Assembly (NCBI GenBank): GCA_030427205.1
Contig: JAUHXC010000014.1
Location: 124,001 to 188,000, forward strand
Source of the DNA: a bacterium
GTDB lineage: Bacteria; Myxococcota_A; Bradymonadia; UBA7976; UBA1532
Direction: 5' to 3'
Length of the DNA: 64,000 bases
Each line of letters opens with the position of its first letter. Positions within the stretch are counted from its first letter, which is position 1. Below, one piece after another: positions 26,266 to 34,558 of this stretch. The notes beneath the pieces were generated by a model. That model was not told the origin of the DNA, searched no databases, and saw only the letters and a list, made by a program, of their open reading frames with translations. A program made the position numbers and the translations under genes.

Positions 26266-27507
26266 TCAAAGGCAGTGACAGCGGCTCAGGCGCAGTCCGC
26301 ACGCCTCCAGCGGCTCGACGGCGCCCGCGCAGCGCCCGTCCAGCGCCATGCGATCGCCCAGATAGACGAACCCGCAGCGCGGCGCCGCCGGTGTCTGCCG
26401 TCGATCGTACTCGCTCGAGCGATGCCCGGCCGCCCGCAGATACGGCGTCGGCCCCGCGCCCGCCGCGTCGAGCAGCGCCTTCTCCTGATAGCGCCGGGCC
26501 ACGGGCACGAACCCCGGCGCGGTCTCGTCCAGACACGCCGCCAGCCGCTCACCGCCCCGCGGCGGCCCGGCGAACGGCCGCCCGCGATCCACGATCGGCA
26601 GCGCCGCCGCCACGCACAAGGTCAACCCCAGCGCGATCCGCGCCGCCCGCTTCAGCCCGCCCGCGCCCGCGTGGCGCATCACCAGCACCACCGTCGCCGG
26701 CCACGCCAGCGCCGGCCAGTTGGCCTCGACCCGGGTCGACCCGCTCGCCAGCACCCACAGCGCCAGCACCGGCAGACCCAGCAGCCGCAGCTGGCGATCG
26801 ACCCCATCCCGCGGCGCCCGCCACGCGTGCCACGCCAGCCACCCGATACCCGGCGTCACCAGCAGCAGCTGCCCGCCGAGCACCTCCAGCGGCCGCAAGA
26901 CGCTGTGATCCACCGCCCGATGCCCCGCCTGAAAGCTCCACGGCAGCCCGAAATGGCCCAGGGACCAGTGGATGTGCGGCCCATAGACCGCCAGCGCCAC
27001 CCCCATCGCCAGCAGCCCGCGCCGCGGCCCGACCGCCCACAGCAGCCCCGGCAGCGCCACCAGCAGCGCCGACTTGCTCCACAGCCCCAGCCCCAGGGCC
27101 AGCCCCAGCAACAGCGTGCGGTCGGCGGCCACCGCCCACAGGGCCAGACACCAGAAGAAGACCAGCGGCGCGTCGGGGGTCGCGATCAGCCCCGGCGAGA
27201 AGCCCAGCGGGGTCGCCATGATCAGCGCCGGCAGCCAGCGCCAATGCGCCACGCCCCAGCGACGCGCCGCGTCGGCCAGCGCCAGCCACGCCAACGGCAT
27301 CAACAGCAGGCCCGGCAACCGCGGGTGGCCGCCGCCGAGGGCGACCCACCACGCGATACCCGGCGGATGATCGAGATAGCCCGGGCCGAGGTCACGGCTC
27401 CAGGCGAGGTAGTAGGCCTCGTCGGCCACCAGCGGCAGCGCGCCCGCCAGCGCGGCCTGAATCAGCCACAGCCCGGCGAAGACTGCCAGCGGGCCGCGCG
27501 CGCTCAA
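26266..27507 (-). CDS. membrane glycosyltransferase, GT39/ArnT-like (GT-C fold)
   Basis: The 413-residue integral membrane protein has about ten hydrophobic segments. The first periplasmic loop carries ADEAYYLAWSRDLGPGYLDHPP, matching the acidic DE motif and the Y-x-D-x-P-P region of the PMT/ArnT superfamily, which transfers sugars from polyprenyl-phosphate donors to lipids or proteins on the periplasmic face. The C-terminus (about 310-413) is soluble and ends in a Cys-rich tail. It lies four bases downstream of the polyprenyl-phosphate mannose synthase gene, which would make its donor. The start appears to be TTG at 27507; an internal start is possible. The acceptor is unknown. Confidence 0.82.
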   Translation of the reverse strand: MSARGPLAVFAGLWLIQAALAGALPLVADEAYYLAWSRDLGPGYLDHPPGIAWWVALGGGHPRLPGLLLMPLAWLALADAARRWGVAHWRWLPALIMATPLGFSPGLIATPDAPLVFFWCLALWAVAADRTLLLGLALGLGLWSKSALLVALPGLLWAVGPRRGLLAMGVALAVYGPHIHWSLGHFGLPWSFQAGHRAVDHSVLRPLEVLGGQLLLVTPGIGWLAWHAWRAPRDGVDRQLRLLGLPVLALWVLASGSTRVEANWPALAWPATVVLVMRHAGAGGLKRAARIALGLTLCVAAALPIVDRGRPFAGPPRGGERLAACLDETAPGFVPVARRYQEKALLDAAGAGPTPYLRAAGHRSSEYDRRQTPAAPRCGFVYLGDRMALDGRCAGAVEPLEACGLRLSRCHCL

Positions 27508-27511
27508 CGGG

Positions 27512-28222
27512 TCAGACCATGCCCAGCCGCAGCTTCCACACCACGGTCAGCGCCTCCTTGAAGATCGCGCCCGACATCTTCGACTGCCCGGCGACCCGAT
27601 CGACGAAGGTGATCGGCACCTCGACCACCTTGAAGCCCTTCTGCAGCGCGCGCCACGTCAGCTCGATCTGAAAGCCGTAGCCCTTCGTCGCCACCCCGTC
27701 CAGGTCGATGGTCTGCAAGACCTCGCGCCGGAAGCACTTGAAGCCGCCGGTCAGATCCTTGATGCCTACCCCGAGGATCGTGCGCGCATACAAGCTGCCG
27801 CCGCGGCTCAAGAGCTGACGCTTGAGCGGCCAGCCCACCGTGCCGCCGCCCTTGACCCAGCGGCTGCCGAGCGCCACGTCGGCGGTCTGCGTCGCCTCGA
27901 GCAGCGCGCTCAAAGACCGCGGATCGTGGCTGAAGTCGGCGTCCATCTCGAAGATGTGGGTGTAGTCCCGCTCGAGGCCCCACTTGAAGCCGGCGATATA
28001 CGCCGTGCCCAGGCCCTGCTTGCCCTCGCGGTGCAGCACCTTGACCCACGCGTCCTGCTCGGCGCGGGTATCGGCCAGATCGCCGGTGCCGTCGGGCGAG
28101 TTGTCGTCGACCACCAGCACATGGGCGAAGGGCATCGCCCCGTGCACCGCGTCGAGCAGGCTCGGCAGGTTGTCCTTCTCGTTGTAGGTCGGGATGACGA
28201 TGAGAGGGCGGGCGTCGGACAT
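27512..28222 (-). CDS. polyprenyl-phosphate mannosyltransferase (GT2, Dpm1-like)
   Basis: The 236-residue soluble GT2 enzyme resembles dolichol-phosphate mannose synthase: PLIVIPTYNEKDNL, HVLVVDDNSPDGTGD, GLGTAYIAGFKWGL, the DxD-type FEMDADFSHDP, and GGFKCFRREVL. It lacks the C-terminal membrane domain found in some homologues. It would move mannose (or another hexose) from a nucleotide donor to polyprenyl phosphate, providing the lipid-linked sugar used by the GT39 gene directly downstream. The ATG at 28222 has a strong GGAGG. The sugar specificity is inferred from family resemblance only. Confidence 0.92.
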   Translation of the reverse strand: MSDARPLIVIPTYNEKDNLPSLLDAVHGAMPFAHVLVVDDNSPDGTGDLADTRAEQDAWVKVLHREGKQGLGTAYIAGFKWGLERDYTHIFEMDADFSHDPRSLSALLEATQTADVALGSRWVKGGGTVGWPLKRQLLSRGGSLYARTILGVGIKDLTGGFKCFRREVLQTIDLDGVATKGYGFQIELTWRALQKGFKVVEVPITFVDRVAGQSKMSGAIFKEALTVVWKLRLGMV

Positions 28223-28441
28223 CGGGGACCTCCGGGCTCGTTTCGGCGTCGTGCGAGGCGCGCACCATACGCATCGCGGCCGAGAAGATCGAGGGGTGTG
28301 CGCCCGACGCGATCTGTCCCATCTGTGGCGTCAGCGGTCCTCGATGGGCGCCGCGCAAAACGGCACCCTCGGGTCATCACGCTCGTCGGCCCGGACAGCA
28401 CCGGCGGCGAGCCAGCACCCCCGACCCGAACGGAGGACCCC

Positions 28442-29098
28442 ATGGCCATCGATCTCACCCCCAGCGACCTCGTCATCGCCCCCGGCGCCGGCGAGAAGAC
28501 CGCCAGCGACATGAAGATCATCGCGCGCAACGCCCGGCTCGGCGGGCACTTCTCGATCATGGAGGGCGAGGTCCGCCCCCGCGAGCTGCTCGCCTTCCAC
28601 ACCCACGCCAACGAAGACCAGCACATGTACATCATCGAGGGCACGCTGCACTTCGAGGTGGGCGGCGCCGACGGCATCCGCTTCACCGCGGGGGCCGGCA
28701 GCCACGTGCTCAAGCCCCGCGGCACCTCCCACGGCTTCTGGAATCTGGGCGAGACCACCGCGCGCTACGTCGAGACCTCCACCGAAGGCGGCTTCGAGAC
28801 CTTCGTCGACGGCCGCGCCGACGGCCTCGGCGCCATGGTCGGCAACGCCACCGCCGAGCTGGGCATGAGCTTCGAGACCGCCCGCGCCGTCGAAGTGCTC
28901 CGTGAGTTCGAGCTGACCGGCCTCGCCGGGGCCAACGTGCAGGACCCCGACGAGCTCATCCGCGACCCGGCCTTCCGCGAGCTGATGGCCACCGACGAGA
29001 CCGCCCGCGAGCTGTTCTTCTACCTCGGCGGCGCCAAGCTGCGGGAGGCGGTGAAGGGCTTCCTCTCCAAGCTGCCCTTCGGCGGCCCGGGGTGTTGA
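28442..29098 (+). CDS. cupin-domain protein
   Basis: The 218-residue protein has a single cupin barrel (about residues 20-110). Cupin motif 1 reads FHTHANEDQHMYIIEG, supplying the usual two His and one Glu-like metal ligands; motif 2 region is GSHVLKPRGTSHGFWN. The C-terminal 100 residues are helical and of unknown role. A clear GGAGG precedes the ATG. It sits between two minus-strand glycosylation gene groups and is divergent from the mannose synthase gene. Cupins of this size include metal-dependent isomerases, dioxygenases and small-molecule sensors; which applies here cannot be told. Confidence 0.85.
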   Translation: MAIDLTPSDLVIAPGAGEKTASDMKIIARNARLGGHFSIMEGEVRPRELLAFHTHANEDQHMYIIEGTLHFEVGGADGIRFTAGAGSHVLKPRGTSHGFWNLGETTARYVETSTEGGFETFVDGRADGLGAMVGNATAELGMSFETARAVEVLREFELTGLAGANVQDPDELIRDPAFRELMATDETARELFFYLGGAKLREAVKGFLSKLPFGGPGC

Positions 29099-29110
29099 CC
29101 GGCCGAGCCC

Positions 29111-30022
29111 CTACAGGCTGTCGAAGCCGGTCCAATCCGGATCGATGCCATCCAGCATGCCTTCCACCCCGCGGGCGAAGTCGGCCATCAGCCGCTGCTT
29201 GATCGCCCGCTGCGTCTCGCGCTCGCGCCAGCCGAAGTTGGGCCAGGCGTTGATCTCGATCAGCCACGGCCGCCCGTCCGCATCACACAGATAGTCGAAG
29301 CCGGTCAGCTGAAAGCGTGACCCATCGCCTGCGCCGCCCAGCTTCGAATCGTAGGCCGCCAGCGTCTCGCGGCTCATCGCGGCGATGCGATCGAAGAACG
29401 CCCCATAGCCATCCCAATCACTGCTCGACAGATACAGCGGCTTGCGGTGCAGGAACTGCACCTCCGGATCGAGGTCGGCGTCGTCCCACGGCTGCGGCTG
29501 CAAGATCAGCAGCGACTCGCGGTAGATGCGATGCTCACCCGTACCCAGCCACAAGACATACGTCCGCACCGTGAACTTGCGCGCGTCGAGCAGCAGCGGA
29601 TCGGGCACACTGCGCTGGATCACCGCCTGCCCGGGGATGTCTCTCAGCGCCGCCGCGATGCCATCCCTGTCACTCACACAGTGAATGCCACGCCCGCCCG
29701 AGAGGTGGCTCGCCTTCACATACCACGGCGCCCCGTCGGGCGCGTCCCGCTCCCAGGCCTTCAGGCTGAGCCACGTCGCGGGCATATAGTTCGCGTGCCC
29801 CGCGTCGCGCAGCGTGCGAAACAGCGAACGCTTGCCGTCGATCTGGTTGGCGTCCTTCGGCTCGAGCACCTGCAAGCGCCCCGCGCGGGGCGGCGCCTTA
29901 TAGCGATCCCAGAACGCCAGATCCGCCGGCGCCTCCTCCGCCGCGGCCGCCCACCCGCGGGCTTCGAGGGCCGCGATCAGCAGCTTCGAGCGGTTGACGT
30001 GAAACGTCCGCCCGTCGCTCAT
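29111..30022 (-). CDS. ATP-grasp enzyme of the tubulin-tyrosine-ligase type
   Basis: The 303-residue protein has the ATP-grasp order. ATP-binding Lys regions appear in DGKRSLFRTL and WYVKASHLSGGRGIHCV. VIQRSVPDPLLLDARKFTVR follows, matching the K(F/Y)-x-x-R step of TTL-family ligases. Near the C-terminus FDYLCDADGRPWLIEINAWPN supplies the metal-binding Glu and Asn. TTL-type enzymes add an amino acid to the end or a side chain of a protein; in bacteria their targets are largely unknown. It overlaps the upstream GT60-like glycosyltransferase by ATGA, suggesting that both modify the same substrate. Confidence 0.82.
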   Translation of the reverse strand: MSDGRTFHVNRSKLLIAALEARGWAAAAEEAPADLAFWDRYKAPPRAGRLQVLEPKDANQIDGKRSLFRTLRDAGHANYMPATWLSLKAWERDAPDGAPWYVKASHLSGGRGIHCVSDRDGIAAALRDIPGQAVIQRSVPDPLLLDARKFTVRTYVLWLGTGEHRIYRESLLILQPQPWDDADLDPEVQFLHRKPLYLSSSDWDGYGAFFDRIAAMSRETLAAYDSKLGGAGDGSRFQLTGFDYLCDADGRPWLIEINAWPNFGWRERETQRAIKQRLMADFARGVEGMLDGIDPDWTGFDSL

Positions 30023-31005
30023 CAGCCGCCCTCCCCATCGGCGATCCAGGCCTTCGCCTTGCGATCCCAGGCCAGCCCCTCCGCCAGCCGCGCCTTCACC
30101 GTCGCCATCTCGGGCAGCCCGGCCAGCGCCAGGTAGTCATCGAAGCTGCGCGCCCGACCCAAGCCATAGACATCCAACTCGGCCCGCAGCTCGGCGTGCA
30201 CCGCGTCGAGCGCCGCGAACCCCAGGATGTGCTGCGCCCGCACGAAGCTGCGCGTACGCCAGCGATGCGCGTCGCGGTGCACCCGGTTGTACAGCTTCGC
30301 CCGCGGGCTCTTGGCATAGGCCGTCGCCACCGTATGCCGGCTCGGCGTGAAGAGATCCCAGCCATGGGTGAAGAAGCGCACCGCCCAGGTGAACTGCTCG
30401 CCGTGCTGCAAGCCATAGGGCATATGCGGATCGATCGGCACCTCGTCGATCGCCGCCGCCGGCGCGAAGATGTTCGCCGCCGACAGCGACAGCGCCGGCC
30501 GCGGCTTCGCCGGCAAGCGCACCGAGACGCTGCCGATCTTCATGCGCCGCGAACTCAGCTCGCGCACGAACCCGCAATGCCCCACATGGGCCAGCTTCTT
30601 GGGCTGTGTCATATGGCTGATGGCCGGCGGAAACCCGCTGATCACCGCCCGCTCCGTCGGGCATTGGCGGTACATCTCGACCAGGTGCGCATCCCAGTCG
30701 GCGAAGAACCGGCTGTGGGCGTCGATCTGATAGAAGAACGCCTCGCCCCGCATCAACCCGGCGCAGATGTGCCGCGCGAGCATCGGCCCGCGGGCGTGCA
30801 CATGCGGCATGCGGTGGATGCGCACCTGCGGGTGGTCGACGAAGTCGGCCAGAAAGTCCGGATCCGCCGGGTCCTCCTGGCTGCAGACACCGAAGCGCAG
30901 CCGCGCCGGCGCGCGGGCCTTGTCCAGCGCGTCGCGCAGCGTCAGGCCGACGTCGGGGTCGGTGTACGCGGCGACCGAGACGAAGATGGTGGGGGCGGCG
31001 TGCAT
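30022..31005 (-). CDS. GlcNAc-transferase-like glycosyltransferase (GT60/Skp1-GnT family)
   Basis: The 327-residue protein begins with TIFVSVAAYTDPDVGLTLRD, then LRFGVCSQED, the signature opening of the GlcNAc transferase family that modifies hydroxyproline of Skp1 in protists and has bacterial members. A likely metal or sugar-nucleotide motif is YQIDAHSRFFADWD (DxH). SAANIFAPAAAIDEVPIDP and GEQFTWAVRFFTHGWDLFTP complete the pattern. The start is taken as ATG at 31005 because the family motif begins right after it; a GTG at 31077 would add a non-conserved extension. No signal peptide is seen, so a cytoplasmic protein acceptor is likely. The stop overlaps the ATG of the TTL-type ligase. Confidence 0.78.
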   Translation of the reverse strand: MHAAPTIFVSVAAYTDPDVGLTLRDALDKARAPARLRFGVCSQEDPADPDFLADFVDHPQVRIHRMPHVHARGPMLARHICAGLMRGEAFFYQIDAHSRFFADWDAHLVEMYRQCPTERAVISGFPPAISHMTQPKKLAHVGHCGFVRELSSRRMKIGSVSVRLPAKPRPALSLSAANIFAPAAAIDEVPIDPHMPYGLQHGEQFTWAVRFFTHGWDLFTPSRHTVATAYAKSPRAKLYNRVHRDAHRWRTRSFVRAQHILGFAALDAVHAELRAELDVYGLGRARSFDDYLALAGLPEMATVKARLAEGLAWDRKAKAWIADGEGG

Positions 31006-31121
31006 CGGCCAGGACGATAGCGCGTCTTCCGCAGCCGGGCCACCGGCACGCCGAGGCGTCGACGCGGCGCCTTGCACCGACGGTCGTTGCCCATCGACAT
31101 ATCAGCGAGGTTCGCGTAGCG

Positions 31122-31139
31122 TCGAACTCGGAAGTTCGA
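31122..31139 (+). promoter_or_regulatory. 7-bp inverted repeat just upstream of the lipoprotein start
   Basis: TCGAACT-CGGA-AGTTCGA is a perfect 7-bp palindrome with a 4-base spacer. Its right end overlaps the GAGGAGG ribosome site of the lipoprotein gene at 31150. It could be an operator or an RNA hairpin that limits ribosome access. Confidence 0.4.
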
Positions 31140-31149
31140 GGAGGCCGAG

Positions 31150-31914
31150 ATGAAGGCATGGGCACCCCAACGAGGTGGCATCATCGCCGCCGCGCTGACC
31201 GTCGTCATGACATGGGCCTGCACCCACACACCGGCCCCTCCGGCGACCGAGATCAAGGCCCAGCGTGCCCAGGACGGTGATGAGACGCCCCCGGCCGCGG
31301 CCTTCTCCGTGCTCTCGGCGGCGGAAACACTGCTTCTGTGTACGGATGCCGCCTACGACCGTTCGTCTGTTCGCAAGGCCTTCTCGACCCAGGACGCCCC
31401 GCGCTTCGTCGCGATCCTGAGCGACTACGCGAGTACGATCTGCTGGCGCAACACCACCTACGCGCTGGGTGACGTGCTCGACGATGCGCAGTTGCCGGTC
31501 ATCCTCTCCCTCTTGCGAGCCCATGATCTGGACGCGGCAGCAGCGGCCAACGCGACCGGTGCGCTGTACCGTCGCCCGGTCAGCGTTCTGAACGCCGTCG
31601 ATCGACTCGCGGCCCGTCACCCCGACTCGCCGACCCTGCGCGCGTTCCTGCTGTCGGTGAGCGACCCCAGCGCCTGGTCGGCTGGCCACGAATCCTATGG
31701 CCTGGTCGCCCAGAGCGCAGAACTCTCCACCCGAGGCTCGGTGCAGCGTCGGTCCATCGCCCTGTCGACGTCTGCCGTCCAATCGTTGGGCAGGCTGGCT
31801 GCGACCGATGAGGTGCGCGGACGCCTCGAGGCTCTCGTCTCCCGACCCGACCTGCCCGAGGCCGTGCGCAACGCAGCCACCGCAGTCTTGTCGAAGGCGG
31901 AGAATCAGCCGTGA
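31150..31914 (+). CDS. lipoprotein with HEAT-like helical repeats
   Basis: The 254-residue protein has a signal sequence ending in a lipobox-like VVMTWAC, then a short Pro/Thr linker and an all-helical body with HEAT-like units such as FVAILSDYASTICWRNTTYALGD and QSLGRLAATDEVRGRLEALV. The ATG has a strong GAGGAGG. The stop overlaps the GTG of the zincin gene (GTGA), so the two are translationally coupled and this lipoprotein may escort or inhibit the protease. Codon use is visibly less GC-biased at third positions than in flanking genes. No specific family is recognised. Confidence 0.72.
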   Translation: MKAWAPQRGGIIAAALTVVMTWACTHTPAPPATEIKAQRAQDGDETPPAAAFSVLSAAETLLLCTDAAYDRSSVRKAFSTQDAPRFVAILSDYASTICWRNTTYALGDVLDDAQLPVILSLLRAHDLDAAAAANATGALYRRPVSVLNAVDRLAARHPDSPTLRAFLLSVSDPSAWSAGHESYGLVAQSAELSTRGSVQRRSIALSTSAVQSLGRLAATDEVRGRLEALVSRPDLPEAVRNAATAVLSKAENQP

Positions 31915-32858
31915 TCGGGCTGGCCTTGCTGGTGGCCTTCCTCGACATCGGCAACGCGGGGCCCAAGCGGGTTCACTTCGTGACGGTCTCGCACCACGAA
32001 GACGTGCCCTTCGACCCGAACCTGGACGTGGACACCCCGCTGCGCGAGGGCTCGGCTCTCCTGCAGCGTGCCGATGTCGTTGTCTGCGACCGCGACAGCA
32101 TCCCACCAGGCTTGTCGTGCTTCCGAGAAGATGACTGCGCCTGCTGTGTCGAGGTAACGCGCAATCTGGCCGAGGTCGTTCGCACCTACGAGCACCCGCT
32201 CAGCGGCACCATCCTCATCGTGCCTGACGAGGCCGCTGGTGAGCCGGGTGTCCCGGCTCCTCAAAACACCGCACATGAGATCGTCACCCACCCGGGCAAT
32301 GAAGACGCTCTGATCTACTTCGCCGATTCGATCGAGGTATACGAGGAGGACTGTGACGACGACGGGTGTGTCTGGCTTCGAATAGAGGCCAACGGCTTCG
32401 CTGATACCCCACGGGATCGGGACCCGTATATGTTCGTGGTGTTTGCCGAGCACCAGCGTGACCCGGCCGCGCACCCGAGGGTTCTGATGCACGAGTTCGG
32501 GCACCTGCAGGTCGGTCCGGGCCACCCCGATATCTACCGGCACCTCATGGCAGCCGGCGAGAACGGCGGGCCGCTGGTCGAACTGGCCCTGTGCAAGGAC
32601 CTGGGCTTCGGCGAACAATGGCCCGTGTGGTTCACCGGCGAGGATGACAACGGCTGTGGGCTCGCACCCGACCGCGACGAGTTTCAGGGCTTGCCGGACC
32701 TTCCAGATGGCTCGGTACGGCCGGTTGCGGGTGAGCCCGACGACGAGGTCGACGTCGATGGGTGCGATGGGTGTGATGGGGACGGAGGGGTCGATGGCGG
32801 GATCGCCGCGGCGCTGCTGCTGGTCGGTTTGCGTCGGTGCAGATCCCGCGCGCAATAG
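31911..32858 (+). CDS. secreted zincin-like metalloprotease with MYXO-CTERM-like tail
   Basis: The 315-residue protein has a short N-terminal signal-like stretch (MIGLALLVAFLDIGNAG). Near residue 200 it reads HEFGHLQVGPGH: an HExxH zinc motif followed by Gly and a third His, one residue further away than in standard metzincins. Several Cys pairs (for example DCACCVE) suggest an extracytoplasmic protein. The C-terminus has repeated Gly-Cys-Asp/Gly, then a hydrophobic helix (GGIAAALLLVGL) and an Arg cluster, the layout of MYXO-CTERM sorting tails. The GTG start at 31911 overlaps the upstream lipoprotein stop. The substrate is unknown; the spacing of the third His leaves catalysis to be shown. 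Confidence 0.72.
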   Translation: MIGLALLVAFLDIGNAGPKRVHFVTVSHHEDVPFDPNLDVDTPLREGSALLQRADVVVCDRDSIPPGLSCFREDDCACCVEVTRNLAEVVRTYEHPLSGTILIVPDEAAGEPGVPAPQNTAHEIVTHPGNEDALIYFADSIEVYEEDCDDDGCVWLRIEANGFADTPRDRDPYMFVVFAEHQRDPAAHPRVLMHEFGHLQVGPGHPDIYRHLMAAGENGGPLVELALCKDLGFGEQWPVWFTGEDDNGCGLAPDRDEFQGLPDLPDGSVRPVAGEPDDEVDVDGCDGCDGDGGVDGGIAAALLLVGLRRCRSRAQ

Positions 32859-32878
32859 GCCGTCACACAAAAAAACGG

Positions 32879-32907
32879 TTGACACGAGATGTCACGCTGG
32901 CAATCTG
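32879..32907 (+). promoter_or_regulatory. candidate promoter with overlapping inverted repeat
   Basis: A perfect TTGACA (32879-32884) lies 17 bases from a weak AATCTG (32902-32907). Over the -35 box is an inverted repeat TGACA-CGAGA-TGTCA (32880-32894), placed where a repressor could act. It precedes the gene starting at 32969. Confidence 0.35.
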
Positions 32908-32968
32908 CTATGGCAGGCACGAACTTCACCCACATCCCATCGCAGGCACATCACGACGGAGCATACCC

Positions 32969-33874
32969 ATGAGCATCATCATGCTCGACACCGACAACGC
33001 ATACCTCGTCGTCACCGATCTGCTCACCGACGAGAAGCGCGTCCTCCTCGGCCGCACGCTGAGCGGCCCGCTGGCCATCCCCCTGCTCGAAGCCATCGCG
33101 CCCCGGCTGGCGGTCGTCACCCGCAAGGGCAAACCCTACGCCGCCGAGCTGAGCGACGCCGACCGGCGCCACGACGTGGGCGCGGTGGTGCTCGACGACA
33201 TCTGCCGCATCTACGAGGTGCTCGGCAGCCTGCCGCAATTCGCCGAGCTGACCGAGAGCGCGCAGAAGGTGCGCGCGACGCTCTCGATGTCGCGCAGCAT
33301 CATCACCGCCAGCTACGGCCAGTCGGCCGCCAACGCCCTGCGCAACCGGCAGGTGATCGACGAGGTCGACGCCGTGCTGCGCGCGATGCCCATCGCCCCC
33401 GGCGTCAGCGCCCGCGACGTCGCCGAGCTGTTCATCAGCGGCGGCGAAGACATCGGCGACCTGCTGCGCAAGCGGGCCAGCGCGCTCGCCGCGGCCCAGG
33501 CGGCGCGGGCCGAGACCAGCGGCGCCAACCTGCTCGCCGAGGCCCGCGACCTGCTGCTGCGCATCCGCACGATGCTCGACAGCGAGGTGAGCATGCGCGA
33601 CGACCTGCCCGCCGATCTGGTCGACCGCATCTTCTCGATGCTCGACGAGCGCATCGCCGTGGCCGTCGCCCGCAACAGCCGCGGCGGCGCGGCGGCGGTC
33701 GACGGTGAGGGGGCCGACGGCACCGAGGCGGCGCCGCTCGACCTCGACGCCGGCGGCGCGCCGAACGACGCTGCGCCGCAGAGTGGCGACGCCGGGGCCC
33801 CCGACGCGCCCGCCGCGCCCGCCGCCAGCGAGGAAGACCCACCGCCGGTGCGCCCGCTGCCCGATCGCGACTGA
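32969..33874 (+). CDS. conserved-looking hypothetical cytoplasmic protein
   Basis: The 301-residue protein is of no family I recognise. Residues 1-75 form a compact alpha/beta segment (SIIMLDTDNAYLVVTDLLTDEKRVLLGRTL). Residues 80-235 are predicted helical and could be coiled-coil (QKVRATLSMSRSIITASYGQ and ARDLLLRIRTMLDSEVSMRDD). The last 60 residues are an Asp/Ala/Pro-rich disordered tail. There is no signal peptide or membrane helix. The start is ATG at 32969 with CGGAG eight bases upstream. A TTGACA box and an inverted repeat lie about 80 bases upstream. It stands alone at the left edge of the accessory-looking segment. Confidence 0.75.
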   Translation: MSIIMLDTDNAYLVVTDLLTDEKRVLLGRTLSGPLAIPLLEAIAPRLAVVTRKGKPYAAELSDADRRHDVGAVVLDDICRIYEVLGSLPQFAELTESAQKVRATLSMSRSIITASYGQSAANALRNRQVIDEVDAVLRAMPIAPGVSARDVAELFISGGEDIGDLLRKRASALAAAQAARAETSGANLLAEARDLLLRIRTMLDSEVSMRDDLPADLVDRIFSMLDERIAVAVARNSRGGAAAVDGEGADGTEAAPLDLDAGGAPNDAAPQSGDAGAPDAPAAPAASEEDPPPVRPLPDRD

Positions 33875-34558
33875 CCCGCCTCTCCCGCCCAGCGGCCGCC
33901 GCCCGCAGGTTTGACGGTCGTGCTCTCTGCGCCGCCGGATGACCCTTGCCCGCTGCGCGACCGCTCCTGGAAAAATCAGCGCCCGCCCGACTCCTGGCGC
34001 CCGCAGAGCGCCGGTGACGCCGCCCCGCGCTCTCCGCGCGAGGGTCGGGCTCTGCGCGGCGGCGGGCGGTGGCCGGATTTTGGGGGTCGGGTCGCGCAAG
34101 AATCGGGGCGCGCCCGGCGTGATCGGGGGTCGGTCGGGCGATCACGCCGGGTCCGACCCGCCGGATCGGGGGTCGGGAGGCGTGATTTTTCGGGCGGCGG
34201 TGGGTCTTCGGGGGATCGGTGGCGCGGGCGCCGGGCGCGGGCTGCGGGGATCGCGGGTCGGGGCGGGGGATGCGGCGAGCGGCGGCTGATTTTCGGGGGG
34301 CAGTTGGTGTCGGCGGGCGGGTTGGCCCCGGGCGGGGCGGCGGCGAGGGTGAGGCCATGGCGGTCCGCCCGCCGGCCGGCGTCGCCGCCCTGCTTCGGTT
34401 CGGGCAGCGCCGGGGTGGAGGGTCACACAGCGGGGAGGGGCTGCGGGCGCCCGCGCTTCGGCCGGGACCTGCAGACGGTTGGCGACGCCGTCCGTCGGTC
34501 GTCCCGCGCGCTTCGGTGGATGGGGAGGGGGCGGGCGCGGGTCGGGTGAGCGGGCGGG
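33875..34558. other. 684-bp G-rich region without a supportable gene
   Basis: No reading frame here looks protein-like: the open frames give Pro/Arg-rich or Gly/Arg-rich low complexity on either strand. From about 34050 to 34560 the + strand is strikingly G-rich, with many runs of four to six G spaced by short segments, which could allow G-quadruplexes. Short motifs recur, such as GATCGGGGGTCGG (twice) and TGATTTT(T)CGGG (twice). Two mutually exclusive hairpins are described separately. The rest holds nothing I can name. Confidence 0.6.
34113..34190 (+). promoter_or_regulatory. attenuator-like pair of competing hairpins
   Basis: CCCGGCGTGATCG (34113-34125) pairs perfectly over 13 bases with CGATCACGCCGGG (34139-34151), loop 13 bases. 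The inner part of that right arm, ATCACGCC (34141-34148), can instead pair with GGCGTGAT (34179-34186). That outer stem encloses a second one, CCGACCC (34153-34159) with GGGTCGG (34170-34176), and is followed by TTTT (34187-34190). The first hairpin would block the second, which looks like an intrinsic terminator. No intact gene lies just downstream on this strand, so this could be a free-standing small RNA, a relic, or coincidence in G-rich DNA. Confidence 0.35.

Noticed and set aside
32896..32916. TGGCA direct repeat as a sigma54 promoter ahead of the gene at 32969
   Set aside because: The spacing from GG does not place GC at -12.
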